Of a DNA stretch of 64,000 nt, positions 48,697 to 61,359 are shown in pieces. The stretch is from Ephydatia muelleri (lineage: Eukaryota > Porifera > Demospongiae > Spongillida > Spongillidae): positions 3,847,375 to 3,911,374 of the forward strand of contig JABACO010000010.1 of NCBI GenBank assembly GCA_013339895.1. Direction: 5' to 3'. Made by a program: the position numbers and the translations under genes. The notes beneath the pieces were generated by a model that saw nothing but the letters and a program-made list of their open reading frames with translations, made no database searches and was not told where the DNA came from. The stretch's first letter is position 1; each line of letters starts with the position of its first letter.

Positions 48697-49740
48697 TGAG
48701 GTACCCTGTACAGGTTGAAGGTACATATACGTAAGTTATAGAATTTGCTGTAACTGTAAACCGATTATTTATCAATATCTCACCTGCCCAGAGAGATCGT
48801 TGGCATTCAGATTTCAGATTTTTTGCACCAATGATAACTTTGCTAGATGGTACTGCAATATTTGTGTGGGATTGTGTCTCCTTTCACCACTCCAAACTTG
48901 GTGCCCTGAAAGGAACTGTAGTGAAGTACCATCATCAGGTATTTTTACAGACTAGTATGTTGCAATTGGTGATGCATATTGTGCTGCAATAGTGATCAAC
49001 ATCAGCAATATTTGCTGTTATTGATATACCGGGTGTCCACGAAAGAACGCAATCTATCAAATGTTATTCCCGTTCAAAAGCATTGCGTTCTTTCGTGGAC
49101 ACCCGGTATTTCTCAACCTTCAACTGTTCAAACACACAGTTCCTCAAACTACTGTGACTCATCTTCCCTCAGACACACTCCTTATTTATAACGAACTCAT
49201 TCCAATATCAACCTCTTAATGTCATTCTTTGGATTGCTCAAGAGGAACGCTTTGACCTTTCATGCTGGTAATTATGAAAATCATATTTTCGGTCACTACA
49301 ATTGGTTTGCGTGGGCAAAGTTATGTTATAAGAGCCCCGTAGGGCATGGATGTATGTGATAGACTTCATGTGTCAGGCTGTGTAAAATAATACTCTCTTC
49401 CAGTTATTCTACGTCTACATTGGAAGTGAGAAGTAAAGCACCTGTATTATCACACTGATATACAAAAATTTGACTGCTAAAGAACAAGCTGACGATGTCA
49501 CTACCTCATTTGATTCCCAACCAGGTATAGGTATTTCAGTAATAGTCATTACTTATCATTCCTTCTCTCACAAAGTTGATTTTGAAGAGGAGTCTTAAAA
49601 TGTTACTGAAAGCAAATCACATAGTGAGTTATCAGAGTCTGAGAGGGGTGTAGAAAGGGAAGGCTTACAAAAGCCACCAGGTATGCCACAGAATTTTGAA
49701 TGTGAATCAGAAATGGAATCTGGCATTGATATTGATTGAG
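48697..49740. other. Mostly anonymous DNA with one MITE
   Basis: AT-rich sequence without a recognised gene apart from the hairpin at 49,026-49,109. Short plus-strand peptide fragments near 48,840-48,930 may belong to decayed transposase sequence. Confidence 0.35.
49026..49109. mobile_element. 84-bp hairpin MITE with 28-bp perfect inverted repeats
   Basis: The arm ATACCGGGTGTCCACGAAAG (28 bp in all, 49,026-49,053) is perfectly complemented at 49,082-49,109 around a 28-bp loop. The outer bases read TATACCGGG...CCCGGTAT, compatible with a TA target, and GGGTGTCCACGAAAG resembles mariner-type termini. It is non-coding. Confidence 0.85.
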
Positions 49741-50900
49741 TCCGACAACCAGACTGACAGTGATTCAAATTAGGTTAAGGAAAACACGGAAGCTTCATTT
49801 GAGTGCCCAATGCAGCGATCATATTATTTTGAACCACTGTATCCTGATGCAAGCAAAATTAGACCTGGAGCATATTACTGTATCATGTTGTTTGCATATA
49901 AATTTTTACTTTCAAACAAAGCTATTCATGGTTTGACTATGTTATTGCACGTATTTTGTCCTTCTAAGCAATTCAGTGTTCCTTACAAACATGATACTGT
50001 TTGCACCCTCCCATGTCAAATGCAATGCAATATGTGTATAGTGCCTGAAATTGCTAGGCACTAAATTCACATATCTTTTATCAAGCACCTACAATTTACA
50101 AGTCAGTTAATCAATTGAGTGCACGGAACAATACCATTTTATTTATTTAGTTGGTAACAAGAGTTACTTCTATTTCAGATAATACGGAGGCATTGGATGA
50201 ACATTATTCTGACAGGAAAAAAAATTCTCTGTCTGATGTTTGGGCTGGCAGTGTAATTCAAAACAGATGAGTGAGTACAAATAATAACCTTGCTCTTAGC
50301 ATATTTACTGATGGTGTACCGTAATCATATAAGCCTCTTTGGGCCAGTACTTTTACAAGTGCTTAAACTCCCCCCCTCCCCCCCCCCCCCACCCCCCTCA
50401 ATTTGGTTCAAAGCTGAATATATGATCAGAATGTGGTATGGGATACGAAAACCTGATAAAAAGCTACCGGTGGTATAAACTCTTGACTATCTTTACAAAG
50501 ATGGTTTTCAAATACAAACTTCATCCTGAAAGATGCATTTAAAAGTAAAATTGATGTTTGGTGTATTTGATTGTATTGCCAAGCCCTCAGTTATCATTTG
50601 TAAGAACATCACCTCCTAATGGATTGTTGTATGAAATGGAACTAATATCATTATTGAAGAATGCTGGTCCACCCTGTCGTGGTTGCCTTGAGATATATTT
50701 AAAAAGTTGATATACTGACAGAAAAGAGATTCATGTTGAAAGTCCAGAGAGAATCATAGCTGTACCGATCGATAATATTATCTCCAAAGCAATGAAAATG
50801 GATATTGACAGAGCACACTCATACATTATTAGACAGCCTAATAGGTTTGAACATAATTAGTTTTCTTCTGTCCTAAAATCCCACTGCCCTTTAAAAATCA
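49740..50900 (+). pseudogene. Degraded transposase-like fragments
   Basis: Plus-strand pieces: FEPLYPDASKIRPGAYYCIM with LSNKAIHGLTMLLHVFCPS near 49,830-49,980, resembling the N-terminal region of tnp2/KDZ-type transposase-like proteins (LY-x-GA...SALxxLLxLLxxHCP), and ERIIAVPIDNIISKAM with IIRQPNRFEHN near 50,750-50,860, resembling their C-termini. A poly-C/T-rich stretch lies at 50,369-50,398. Frames are interrupted many times. The family call is tentative. Confidence 0.35.
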
Positions 50901-51518
50901 ATGTAGACATTGGTATAGATTACAATCTATACCAATGTAGACATTGGTATAGATTGTGTGTTTGTCATTTGTGATTATTTTGTTACTGTTGTACTATCAT
51001 TTGAATCACACAAAGTTATTTGTACTATTCAATCACCGAATGTGCATCGTGGATCAGCTCATATATTAGTTACGTAAAATAGCAATATATACCAAGTATA
51101 CAAATTAAAAGACGTTTCTGGTGCAATTGTGGCTTTATTTTTGTGTTTCCCTGTCAACAAGGAACCATGACTGCCAAACCTTGGTATGTCATGGAATAAC
51201 ATGTTTATGCGGATCATGCTAAGAAATGTCATGATAGAATCATGGCAAGTCTAGCAAGCAAGGCATTACATAACTTGTCAAGACATGCTAAAACTTGCAT
51301 TAAATTTTGCAAGTGAATTACATGACTTGCCATGTCGTGCTGAAAAACACCAAGACATGCCATAATTTTCATAGCGTAAGTATAGTCGCTGAACGTGGAT
51401 AGACAGGAAAATTGATAATAGAGCACTTCTCTACTATCCATGATTTTACGTAGTGAAGTGGACAAGTGGTAACAGAACAGCACTTGAATAAAAGCGGCCG
51501 GTAATACTACTGATGGCC
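50900..51518. other. Anonymous DNA with a short palindromic repeat
   Basis: At 50,905-50,960 ACATTGGTATAGATT appears forward, inverted, then forward again within 55 bp. Around 51,180-51,370 there is a loose repeat of CATGACTTGCCATGTC-like words. No gene is seen. Confidence 0.4.
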
Positions 51519-51526
51519 GGTAGCTG

Positions 51527-53001
51527 CAGTGATGCCGCGGTCAGCTATTATCGATCCGGTCGCGTTCACGGCTAACCGTACCGGATCCACACGGTCACGT
51601 TGGCGGACGAACAGTGACCGTGTTTTACCAACACGGTCACGTTGGCGGTTTGACGGTTGGCCGCCTGGATTCAAGCCGGTCGCGGTCGATATCCGGTCCA
51701 AACTAACAGCACGAATTAAATTTAATAACCATCTAGTTTTTATATAACGTTACTCTTTCAACTCGGCCAGCATCCATCCGCCATCTCTTGTGGTCAGCTT
51801 TAGCTGAGAAAATACCCTTTCAGAGTGAACACTGAACACCGGAATGGGTAAATCAGTACTTTAGCTGAGCAATGCGAAGGAAGTTAGCTTCATGGTCGCT
51901 CCACCATTGCATGACGTCATTAACGCGCCAGTTACATGTAAGCATATAGCGCTTCAACTCGTCTTCTATGCTGTCCTTCGCGCTCCTGTGTGCCACCCCA
52001 AGGATCTCTTTGGTAGCAGACAGGACGGCCCCTATTCCCACACTACTAGCATCAGTGTCTAAAACAAAAGGTTGTCCTTACTCCGGGAAAGCCAAAACCA
52101 GTGCTATGACTAAGCACTGTCGCAAGTGCGTAAAGGCTTTTTGGCAATCCTCTGTCCATTCAAAGGCCAAAGGGTGTGTTTTTTTGTCATCAGACGTTGC
52201 GATTATATACGTGGCTGCAGCAGAATGCATCGATGCAGTTGAAATTCGCACTTGTAATGCCAAAATATTGACTCTGCACGTCAAAGTCAATGCAAAAAAA
52301 TGCATCCAGAGCAAATATATTGTGATTGGGAACAGCCACTCCCACTCCCTAGATGGTTCTTCTGAAACTTCTGCAGAATCTGCACAGTCAATTACAAGTG
52401 TTCTTCAGGTCGATCAGACCTTTCAGCGGCAGGACTTAAGCCAAACCCAGCCGGCATTGCCTCAGAAGCAGAACTCGGGAGGAAACGATACACTAGAAAG
52501 CCAAAGGCAATGCATGAATTAAAACGGCGTCACTCACAGAACTAAAATCCAAGCAGCAAATGGAATCCAAGCAACAAAATCCAATCCACAAAATCCATTA
52601 ATTTTATTCGAATAAACAGTGATATTACTGAGCATGCTGGCGCATGTATTCTTTAAATAGTGTAAATAAAAAATATTATTCTTAACTATCCGGCAGGAAA
52701 GCGGTGTCAGAGTACGTCTTGTTATCGATTTGTCACTTCGGTGTATGAATGCTGCATTGTATCAATTCTCACAGGTTCCCAGTCCTCAGTCATCCAACAA
52801 AAAAAGGTAAAAATTTCTTAATGTCTGACCGCGGTACCGGCAGTTGACCGTCAAAATTTTTGACGGTCCCACGGTTTTTGCCTGACGGTTAAGTGGTTTC
52901 GCAAACTAATTCTTTTCCTGACGGTCACGGACGCGGTCAAGCCAACCGTATCGCCTAGTTTGACGGTTTTGACGGTTGGCGGGCGAACCGCGGCATCACT
53001 G
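51527..53001. mobile_element. hAT element, 1,475 bp, non-autonomous
   Basis: Terminal inverted repeat CAGTGATGCCGCGGT at 51,527 with its exact complement ending at 53,001; 8-bp target duplication GGTAGCTG at 51,519-51,526 and 53,002-53,009. CAGTGATG termini plus an 8-bp duplication are diagnostic of hAT. Subterminal regions are rich in GACGGT/ACCGTC and CGGTCACG. No transposase frame is present; the middle holds a gypsy fossil fragment. It ends about 240 bp upstream of the EF-hand/TRAPPC12 start codon. Confidence 0.92.
51850..52330 (-). mobile_element. Ty3/gypsy fossil fragment (reverse transcriptase/RNase H region) inside the hAT element
   Basis: Minus-strand peptides typical of the Ty3/gypsy reverse transcriptase C-terminus and RNase H start (FEWTEDCQKAF and a following DxSxxGxGAVL-type motif). 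No LTR is seen at its edges. Old and broken, with a few breaks; only a short piece is present. Confidence 0.65.
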
Positions 53002-53250
53002 GGTAGCTGCATGCGGAACGATCGTGAATTACGAGCCAAAGAAGCAATCTCTGGCAGAGATAGCATATTGCCATTATTATATATGCCTCTGGATCGTGCG
53101 GGTACAATAGAAGTCGCGGCTTTGTCACGGTATACATTTCTCGACTTCAATTAATTCTATGATCTATGAATATGTACAGAAAGTACATCAATAAATGTGC
53201 TCTAATTAGAAACTGTGTTATCAATTATTTTTTATTGTTGTCTTACTGGC

Positions 53251-56200
53251 ATGGGGCAGAAGCATGGCCATCTCAACAAGAGCTCTCTGCAGACTCTCAA
53301 GGACCTGGCAAACATTCAGTTGGGAGACATACACATGAGGCTCGAAGAACTCTGGTCGGAACCTGGAAGTTCGAAAGGGCGTCTGAGGGACAAAGACGCC
53401 TTTATTCGCAGCTTTGAATTCTCGACGACCGTGGGAGAGAGACTATTCGCCGCCCTAGACTACGACCACGTAAGATTTCATATGATATTATGCTCTTAAA
53501 ATTAGTACCGTTTTTTTAATTGTATGCAGACTGGTAGTGTCAGTTGCGAGCAGTTCGCTTGTGGCCTAGCTGCGCTTTTGAACGACTCGGTCGAGGAGAG
53601 ATGCGCGCTCGTGTTCCACGCTCTCGACATGCGAGGCAACGTCACCCGGGACGAGGTCATCGCCATGGCTACCATCATCCAGCGCACGTTGATCGCCCTT
53701 GTCTCTGCCGACGGAGTCCCCGCTCCGGCAGGGTTGGAATCCCTGAACCAGTCCCTGCGTAAGGCGGTCGAGGACGCGTTCCAGCAGTACGACGCGCCCG
53801 GCTCTGGCAGTCTCACACACGTCCAGCTTCAGAGCTGGCTGGAAGCTACTCCGGATGTGTTCGACATACTCTTCCCGTTTTCTCTTGGTGTAGAGGAGGA
53901 TAAAAAGGAAGAGGAAGCAAAGATGGTGCCAGATTCTATTCCTCTGTCGTTAGCTTCAAGCCAGACCACAGACAGCAACGCCACCATGGACGAGCCACCC
54001 TCCTCCGATCCCTCCCTCCTCCCACCAACTCTTGACACCCTAGTCCCCCATGCACCAGCCACCATCAAGAGCCCGGAGTCGCCGAGTTTCCCAGGTGCCC
54101 ACCAGCACCTCATCATACCCCCGGACCTGGACAATGTGGAGCTGAACAGTGTCACTCCCAGGGGCTCTGTGGCCTCCGTTGTGCCCTCAGAACAAGAGGT
54201 GTTCTACAGCCTGACTGGAGGAGAAGTGATCAGGGAGGAGATAGTACTGGATATGGAAGGATTGGGGGGAAGGGAACAGGCTACAAGCGAAACCGAAAGT
54301 CCAACGCCTGGTACGATGGAGGAACCACCCTTTCTCTCGCTAGCCCCTCCCCCCTCTGGAGGCGGGGCCAACGCAAACCCAGGGGATGAGATTGCCAGTG
54401 TTGTTCGAATCGACATGGAGTCTCCAGCTGCTGTTACCATGGTGCACGAAAATGTGATGACGGCACCTCGAGACATTGTCATGGCAACCGAGGACAGTCA
54501 CGTTCCCCATGTTCCCATCGACCCATCAAGTGGGTTAGCTGCCGTCCCAATGGATGCACTGGCGAATTGTGTTACGCATCCATCGTCCGAGGATGACCCA
54601 ACCGGCAGCGGTGTTAGTGGTATGGTGGACTCTCGTCTCCTCGATTCGTGTGCTCTGGAGGGAGATGATACGTGTGCTCTGGGTGGGAGCGACCACGTAC
54701 ATGCAGGAGTCCCCATGGGGGAAGTGGGTCTCACAGGGCCACTCCCCTTTCCCGGGGTTGTCCCCGCGGGTACACTTGGAGAGGAGGGGGCAACCGTGGC
54801 AGGCTTTTCTGTCGTGGGACGCTTGGGGTCCAGTCACACTGCGGAGGGAATGCCCAGCCCTGAAGGCTGTGTGGTACCCAGTTCTCAAGGAGGGGTGCCC
54901 AGTTCCATTGAAGATGGGGTGCCCAGCCCCACTCAAGGAAGGGTGCCCAGTCCCACTAAAGGAGGGGTGCCCAGTCCCACTCAAGGAGGGGTGCCCAGTC
55001 CCACTCAAGGAGGGGTGCCCAGTCCCACTCAAGGAGGGGTGCCCAGTCCCACTCAAGAAGGGGTGCCCAGTCCCACTCAAGGAGGGGTGCCCAGTCCTAC
55101 TCAAGGAGGGGTGTCCAGCCCCATTGATGAGGTGCCCAGTCCCATTCAAGGAGGGGTGCCCAGTCCTGAAGATGCTGTGTTCGGCCACACCATGAGCCTT
55201 CCACTCAATTCCGAGGGAAGCGATCCACGCCCCTCTATCGTCACCATACCGGCCACCCCCACCATCACGTCCTCCACCTCGGACCCTGTTATCCCCACAG
55301 AGGGTTCCACTAATGGGGGCAGGTCCCAGCAGGGGGGGCAGGAGGGAGGAGGGGACAGGGTGGAGAGAAGGTACTCGTTTCACTTCCAGAACGACAGCCA
55401 GGGAACCGACGTGAACAAGACCCACAAGCGGGTCCGCAGCATGTCCCAGCCTTCCATGATGCACCCAGATTATGTGGCCGATCGCACGAAGGAGGCCATA
55501 GTGACAGCGTGGCTGCCTAATCCAGTGGTCCAGGGTGTCCTTGCCAATCGCTCCAGCCTCTCCAATAATCCGATCACCTGTCCTGGCCTGGTGGCCAGAA
55601 CCGTTGAGGTACAGCGATTTGGGGTGTACTGTGGGTGTTTGTGCCTGCACATCTGTGTGAGACATGCGGAATATTTGTGCTGTTCTGCAAACCTACCTGT
55701 ACGTGTGCAGTGTACATGTACACATGTACATATGTATGTGTAACACTACATATGTACATGTAAAGTATATTACGAGTCCTTTTGTTATCCCTGTAGTGTA
55801 TTTATTCCATACATGGTTATTTTATCATTCTACACCCCTCTACGCACACCTCTGCACCCTTCTACACACCCACTACACCTCCCTCAACACACACCTCTAC
55901 ACCCTTTTACACACACCACCACACCTCCCTACACACACCACCACACCTCCCTACACACACCACCACACCCCTCTACACATTGCTACACATACCCTACACC
56001 CTACACATCCCTCTACACCCTACACACCCTCCTACACCCCTCTACACCCTGCACACCCCTCCACACTCCAGGGTGATGCCCTCACAGAGATCACAAAGGT
56101 GGCATTCCCTCACGTGGGCAGGAAACCCCAGCTCTCCGTGGAGCATGTGTCCATGGATGGAGCAGGCTTGCGACGCCTGGTGGTGAGTTCCGTGGTGGCA

Positions 56201-59200
56201 GATGAGTGACCACCTCACCCTCTCCCTCCCTCCTGCCACACACCCATGTCCTGGCGGCCATTTAGAGTGCTGGATGTCTCAGTGCTGCGTTGGAGCTGAC
56301 AGCTCGCGTGCTGTCGGCCCACGGGCAGGGCTTTGGATCTGCGGGCCAGCCCTCTGTACACACCCACAAGACAATGCAGGTGTTGTGCCATGTTTGAGCG
56401 CCCGCGTAGTCTCTCATGAGCATCTTACACTTCATCAGTACCGTGCATTCTGTGTTTTATGATTGTGTAGACGCATTCTACGCGTGTATGTGTGTGTACG
56501 TGTACATTACGTGCATGTAGGGTAGTCTTCATCCACACTGTGTGTCATTTGCATCTCTACGCACACATGTATGTGTACATCCCTGTGTTGCACACATGTA
56601 TGCGTACATCCCTGTGTTGCACAGATGTGGTCCGCGCGCATCTCTCTGCTGGTCCACATGCGCAGGTACAAGGAAGCAGAGGAGGAGCTGGAGCCTTTCA
56701 AGGAGATGGATAACCCAGACCTCTACTACCAGTATCACTTCCACAACTACCCAGATAAGTGCGGTAAGCACTGCCTACTGTGTACTGTTACGGGTGCCTG
56801 TGCACCAATAGTTTTCGTGCACTGTGTTTACTGCACCACATTTGAGATGCATCCAGATTGCGAATTCAATATGAAAACGTGTGAAATTGAGTTTGTACTT
56901 ACTTGTGGGCTTGTGCAGAGAGCCCATTCAGCTTATGTGTCAATTGTTTGTGTGCCAGGTTGCTTCTGGGCTCATTATGTACAGTGTACCTGCTTGTCTG
57001 CGTGCGGTTACCACTGTTTGAATGTTGTTCACTGTCTTGCCACTTTTGCCTTCTCATTCACATTGTGCATTGTTCACTGTATTTTCTCTGTAGTATATAC
57101 ATCACCATTTCTAAATGTATCATGCATTGTATGTACCACCCTACGCCTCACTCACTGCATGCATCCTCATGTGCATCTCGTTTTGTCTGTTCGTCCTCCA
57201 TTACTGCTGTGCCCTTCCCCACATCCCTCCCTCCCACCGGCAGGAAGTATGGTCCCCTTCACCCTCAGGTTGCTCCATGCTCAGGTGCCATCCTACGTCA
57301 ACAACCACCAGCTCACCGTGACCAGGCTGTGCAGGCTGCAGTTCATATGTGGACAGGTAGGTACAGGCACACCTGCTGTTGGACCTCAACTCACTCACCC
57401 TAATTTGCATTGCACACTGGTTTGGTTGCTACTGTAGCTGCTCTCCATGGTAGAGGCGGGCAACGTGCCGTGGCTTTCTGACAAGCTCACTCCCGAGTAC
57501 CAAGATGGTGGGCATCCCTAGAGCCAATCTGTGTGGGTTTGAGCGTTGTTTGGCTGCTTTCATTTACAGTGGCAAGGACGATATGGAGTGATCGGTTAAT
57601 GAAGGTCAGGTTTGCGCTAGCCAATTGCTTTGTTGCGATGCAGGTGAGTTGTGATGCAGTGTGTATTTCGCTGAGGAATACACGTACAAATATGTGTGTA
57701 TTTATATGCATAATCTGCAGGAATGAATGGTACTGTGCATGTACATAGTACAGTATGTGTACAGTACTATGCATGTAGGGGTTGTATGAGGAGGGTGTGC
57801 ATGTACACTATGTAATGAAATACTGTATTTTTGCTAAACTGAAGTTTAATTTTGATTGCATTCAGAGGATTTTCTGCACTGTTTATGTACATTTATTTGC
57901 TAATATCTGAATGGTTTATTTTGCGGGGCATTGTACACTGAACATGTAGATATAATGTATCCATGGTGACCTGCTTAATGACCATGAGTGAATTGGGATA
58001 CTGTGCATGTATGTGTGTGCTATCATCTGGTGTCCTACTGCAGGATTATGAATTGGCTGCCGAGGTGTTTAAGTCTCTAGCTGTGCAGCTTCCATCTCTT
58101 AAGGCAGATATCTACGCTGGAATAGGCAGGATCTACCTTCAGGTTGGTTTTGAGTGGTGATGGTGCTGGTGGTGCTGGTGGTGATGCTGGTGGTGGTGGT
58201 CGGTGGTGGTGTCTGTGATGCACACACTTGGTTTGTAATTTACATGTAGTGTGTGGTGTTCTATACACTGTAAAGGTTCGGTTGCGAGGTCCTACATGTA
58301 TATAATGTCTTGATATCAGTGTGCCTGTCATTTTGCCCTGTCCATTGCAAGAATTAAATCCTTTCAACAATGTGAAAGTGGTAGTATAAATAAATGCATT
58401 GCTGCAGCAAGGCTTTTGAAGTTACATGTATAAAATTTTCAGGTAATTTATAATCAAAGCTTTGTTTACAATGCGCCAGTTGCACATGGCTACTTAAAGA
58501 ACGAGTTGCAGTATAAAAGGCATCTGCCTGGCAGATGTCTGGCCAATTTCAACGGCCGAAGATGGCGACTTCGAGAACAAGTGTTAACTTGAGTAGCTTT
58601 AAGACCCTTGTTTCCATTATTTGTATAGTACAACATGTACATACCTTTACCCCATAAAACGCATTGTCTTCTGAAAGATCGATTGCTCTTTTTTTGTGTC
58701 CAAAACGCTTTATTAATTTATATCCCGCCCCCTTTTTTATCGCGCACACAACGTGCTAATGTACACAGGGAGTGACATTGGGTGTGTAGGCTTACCCTCC
58801 AAGACAAAGGCCTTTTAGGAGTGCGAGATAACGCACACACGGGTTTGTTTGTTTTTTTCTTTTTTTGTACCTGCATGTCTGTGATACACATCAGTATGGT
58901 CATGTGCTATGCATGTACATGTACATGTATGAGCACACCATGAAAAGATTTTATCATGTACAGGTGTAGGATACAGTTCTGTTCAAGAATAGAACATACA
59001 CAGCATTCACTCACAATAAATAATATACTTCATGTAAAAAGATAAGGCGGTTCATCATAAGGTCTTACGGACCCACCCATGTGTAGCAGCCTTAAGGAAA
59101 GCTGTGGAAGAGATACATGTACAGCTACCAAATGAAGACCTCCCTTATTACAAGTAATGAATACTATAATACTGCTATACATGTACAGTGTACATGTTGA

Positions 59201-61359
59201 TGTAACATCCCAGATTCCAAGCTACTGCAGAATGTCGCCAAGCTACTGTACATGTTTTTTAAAGAGCCCACATTCCCAGGAGAGGATTAAGATGTCAGCT
59301 TGTCCACGCCTATATTTTCCTATGTTTTATCTCTTTTGCGGTCAATGCGTCGCAGCTGCTATTCAAAGGCCACTTTGTTTATCTAAACCATTAACCTTTT
59401 GTAGTCAACAACACATTGTTCACCGCCTTTTTGCTCATCAAATTCTTTACAAAGAATGTTGTCTTTCTACATTTGAAACGCTTATTCTGTGCCACATGGC
59501 TGATTGGCATCATATGTGTAAGAGTTACTTGCTTTTTTTAATGTACGTATGTGTGTACATCTTCATGTGTTGTGCACATGTAGTTAAAATGTTTACATTG
59601 TGTGTGTGTCTGTGTATGTGTGTGTCTGTGTGTGTGTGTGGGTGTGGGTGTTTTGGTGTGGGTGTGTGTGGATGTGTACTCTTCAGGGCAGTAGCCTTGC
59701 AAAGGCCCAGGAGTATTTCACTCTGGTACAGAAAATGGCAACTGAAGACCAAACCAAACAAGCCCTGGTCAAGTCCAATGAGTATGTCTGTATCTATGTC
59801 ACTGGTATTAATGGCACTGCATTGTACTATGTATTCCCCTTTTCGGCTTTGCTGTACTTGTGTATGTATATCTTCTTTCACTTTGTAGAGCCCTGGCATA
59901 TATGTTTCAGGGCAAATGGAGGGAAGCGGCTGAGAGTTTCCAGGATGTACTAGATCTTCAACCAGACAATATGGCAGTGAGTCATCCATTAGTGCACATA
60001 GTTCATGGCCATATTGATACAGTACATTTTGTTGGGATTATGTAAATATCTCGTGTAGTAAAAATGAACAGTCGAGTCTTGAGGTTTATAAATGTACTTT
60101 GCCACTGGTGTGTTGACATTGATCGCCAATTCCTTCTGGGGACACGTATACATGTACACTGTACAAGTACACATTGATATGCACTTTATAGATGGTGGAA
60201 TCATGCAACAGCTGCCTTCGTGCACCTTATTATTAAACTGTTAATGCATGTAGATTAAACAGGTACGTGTATAAGGTTTGTGTAGAAATTATGTAAAGAC
60301 ATTAACATGTGTACAGTTAATTACGTACTTGTACATGTAAGCTTGTCGAATACATGTACATGTAGCTCTGAAAGAATCAAAGTGTTATGATTAATAAACT
60401 GAATCCAGTACTTTTGTATTCGATTAGCTTTTGATGCCAAATATTAAACATTCATGCCAGTTAATCATCTTTCAACGATTAATTTGATAATCTGGAAATT
60501 CATTTGAACATTTATAAAAAAAATTTGAATGAGGTCTTGCAATATGTTTTAAAACATTTTAAATATCATACTTGTGATCCAAACTTCATGGCTTATATCA
60601 CGAATGTGTCGTGGCTTCATGGTAGATCGTAATTGGTTAGTTGGCAACATGCATCCATTAAATCCACTTGTCGACTAGTTAGACATTACATATATGGTAC
60701 TGTACCTGTTTATATAATCCTGATTGAGATGTACATGTACATATATGAATATAATTCCATGTAGTATGCTCGCTTGTGGGTTTGTAATGTCTTTACAATT
60801 GATTTATCAGTCATCTTTGAATCACAGTAATAATAATGTACCTTACTATTTCACAAATAATTGGACCAAGGTGAATTATTAACTGCTTGAAAACACATTG
60901 CGATCATGACTACTGTATTTGGGAACCTTTCGGTAAATTTTTGTGTGACTTTAGGAAGACTTGTACATTTGGTGTGTCATTCCGTATACCTCTTGAATCC
61001 ATACATCAGCAAGAAGTGTACAGTGTGCTCAGTAATAGCTGGCACTCTTTTCATGCAGGCGAAGAATAATCGTGCACTGTGTCATGTTTATCAAGACAAC
61101 GTAAAAGAGGTAATGTTTACATGCACACTTGCTTCAGTTTGCTTGCATGCCACTGATTGTGTTCTCTCAGGCAATCTCTGTGATGGAGCAGCTGATTCGC
61201 TCATCTCCAGCTGCCTTGCTGCAGCCGACATTGCTTAGTAATCTCAGCGAATTGTATGATGTTAGAGTGAACAGTCAGGCCAAGAGATTGTCCCTAATGC
61301 CTCTGCTCGCGGAGCATGCTGGAGATGCCTTTAACATCTCTGCTCTTAGCACGAGGTGA
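53251..61359 (+). CDS. TRAPPC12: EF-hand module fused to TRAPPC12 (TRAPP complex subunit 12)
   Basis: Thirteen in-phase exons: 53,251-53,469, 53,530-55,608, 56,072-56,182, 56,266-56,379, 56,625-56,763, 57,244-57,356, 57,438-57,507, 57,570-57,643, 58,044-58,142, 59,687-59,781, 59,889-59,976, 61,059-61,109, 61,171-61,359 (about 1,146 residues; human TRAPPC12 is about 735). From about residue 730 it follows TRAPPC12: AWLPNPVVQGVL, ELTARVLSAHGQGFG, NPDLYYQYHFHNYPDKCGSM, ANCFVAMQDYELAAEVFKSL, GIGRIYLQ, GDAFNISALS, including the TPR repeats. TRAPPC12 serves ER-Golgi membrane traffic as a TRAPPIII subunit. The N-terminus starts MGQKHGH (possible N-myristoylation) and has EF-hand-like loops: residues 70-81 (DYDHTGSVSCEQ, near canonical), about 106 (degenerate) and about 161 (partial). 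Residues about 190-720 are disordered. The EF-hand part and the TRAPPC12 part share the uninterrupted 2.08-kb exon 2, so the fusion is genomic. Confidence 0.88.
54895..55165 (+). repeat. In-frame 24-bp coding minisatellite (GGVPSPTQ)
   Basis: About ten copies of a 24-bp unit encoding GGVPSPTQ (variants with SSIE, KGG, QEG, DEVPSPIQ) in exon 2 of the TRAPPC12 fusion gene, residues about 529-619. The period is a multiple of three, so copy-number change keeps the frame. The SP motifs could be proline-directed phosphorylation sites. Confidence 0.95.
55813..56070. repeat. CTACACACC-type simple repeat in intron 2 of TRAPPC12
   Basis: Pyrimidine/CA-rich tandem words (CCCTCTACACACACCACCACAC) running up to the exon 3 acceptor at 56,071, so it also serves as an unusually long polypyrimidine-like tract. 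Confidence 0.85.
58143..59686. other. TRAPPC12 intron 9
   Basis: Intron between exons 58,044-58,142 and 59,687-59,781. It contains a GGTGGTGATGCT-type repeat at 58,155-58,210, palindromic ACATGTACATGT words and a TG repeat at 59,600-59,675 next to the acceptor. No gene is seen in it. Confidence 0.6.

Noticed and set aside
53524-53526. Start codon of the TRAPPC12 fusion at 53,524
   Set aside because: This ATG lies in the intron just before the CAG acceptor; exon 1 at 53,251-53,469 joins in phase at 53,530.
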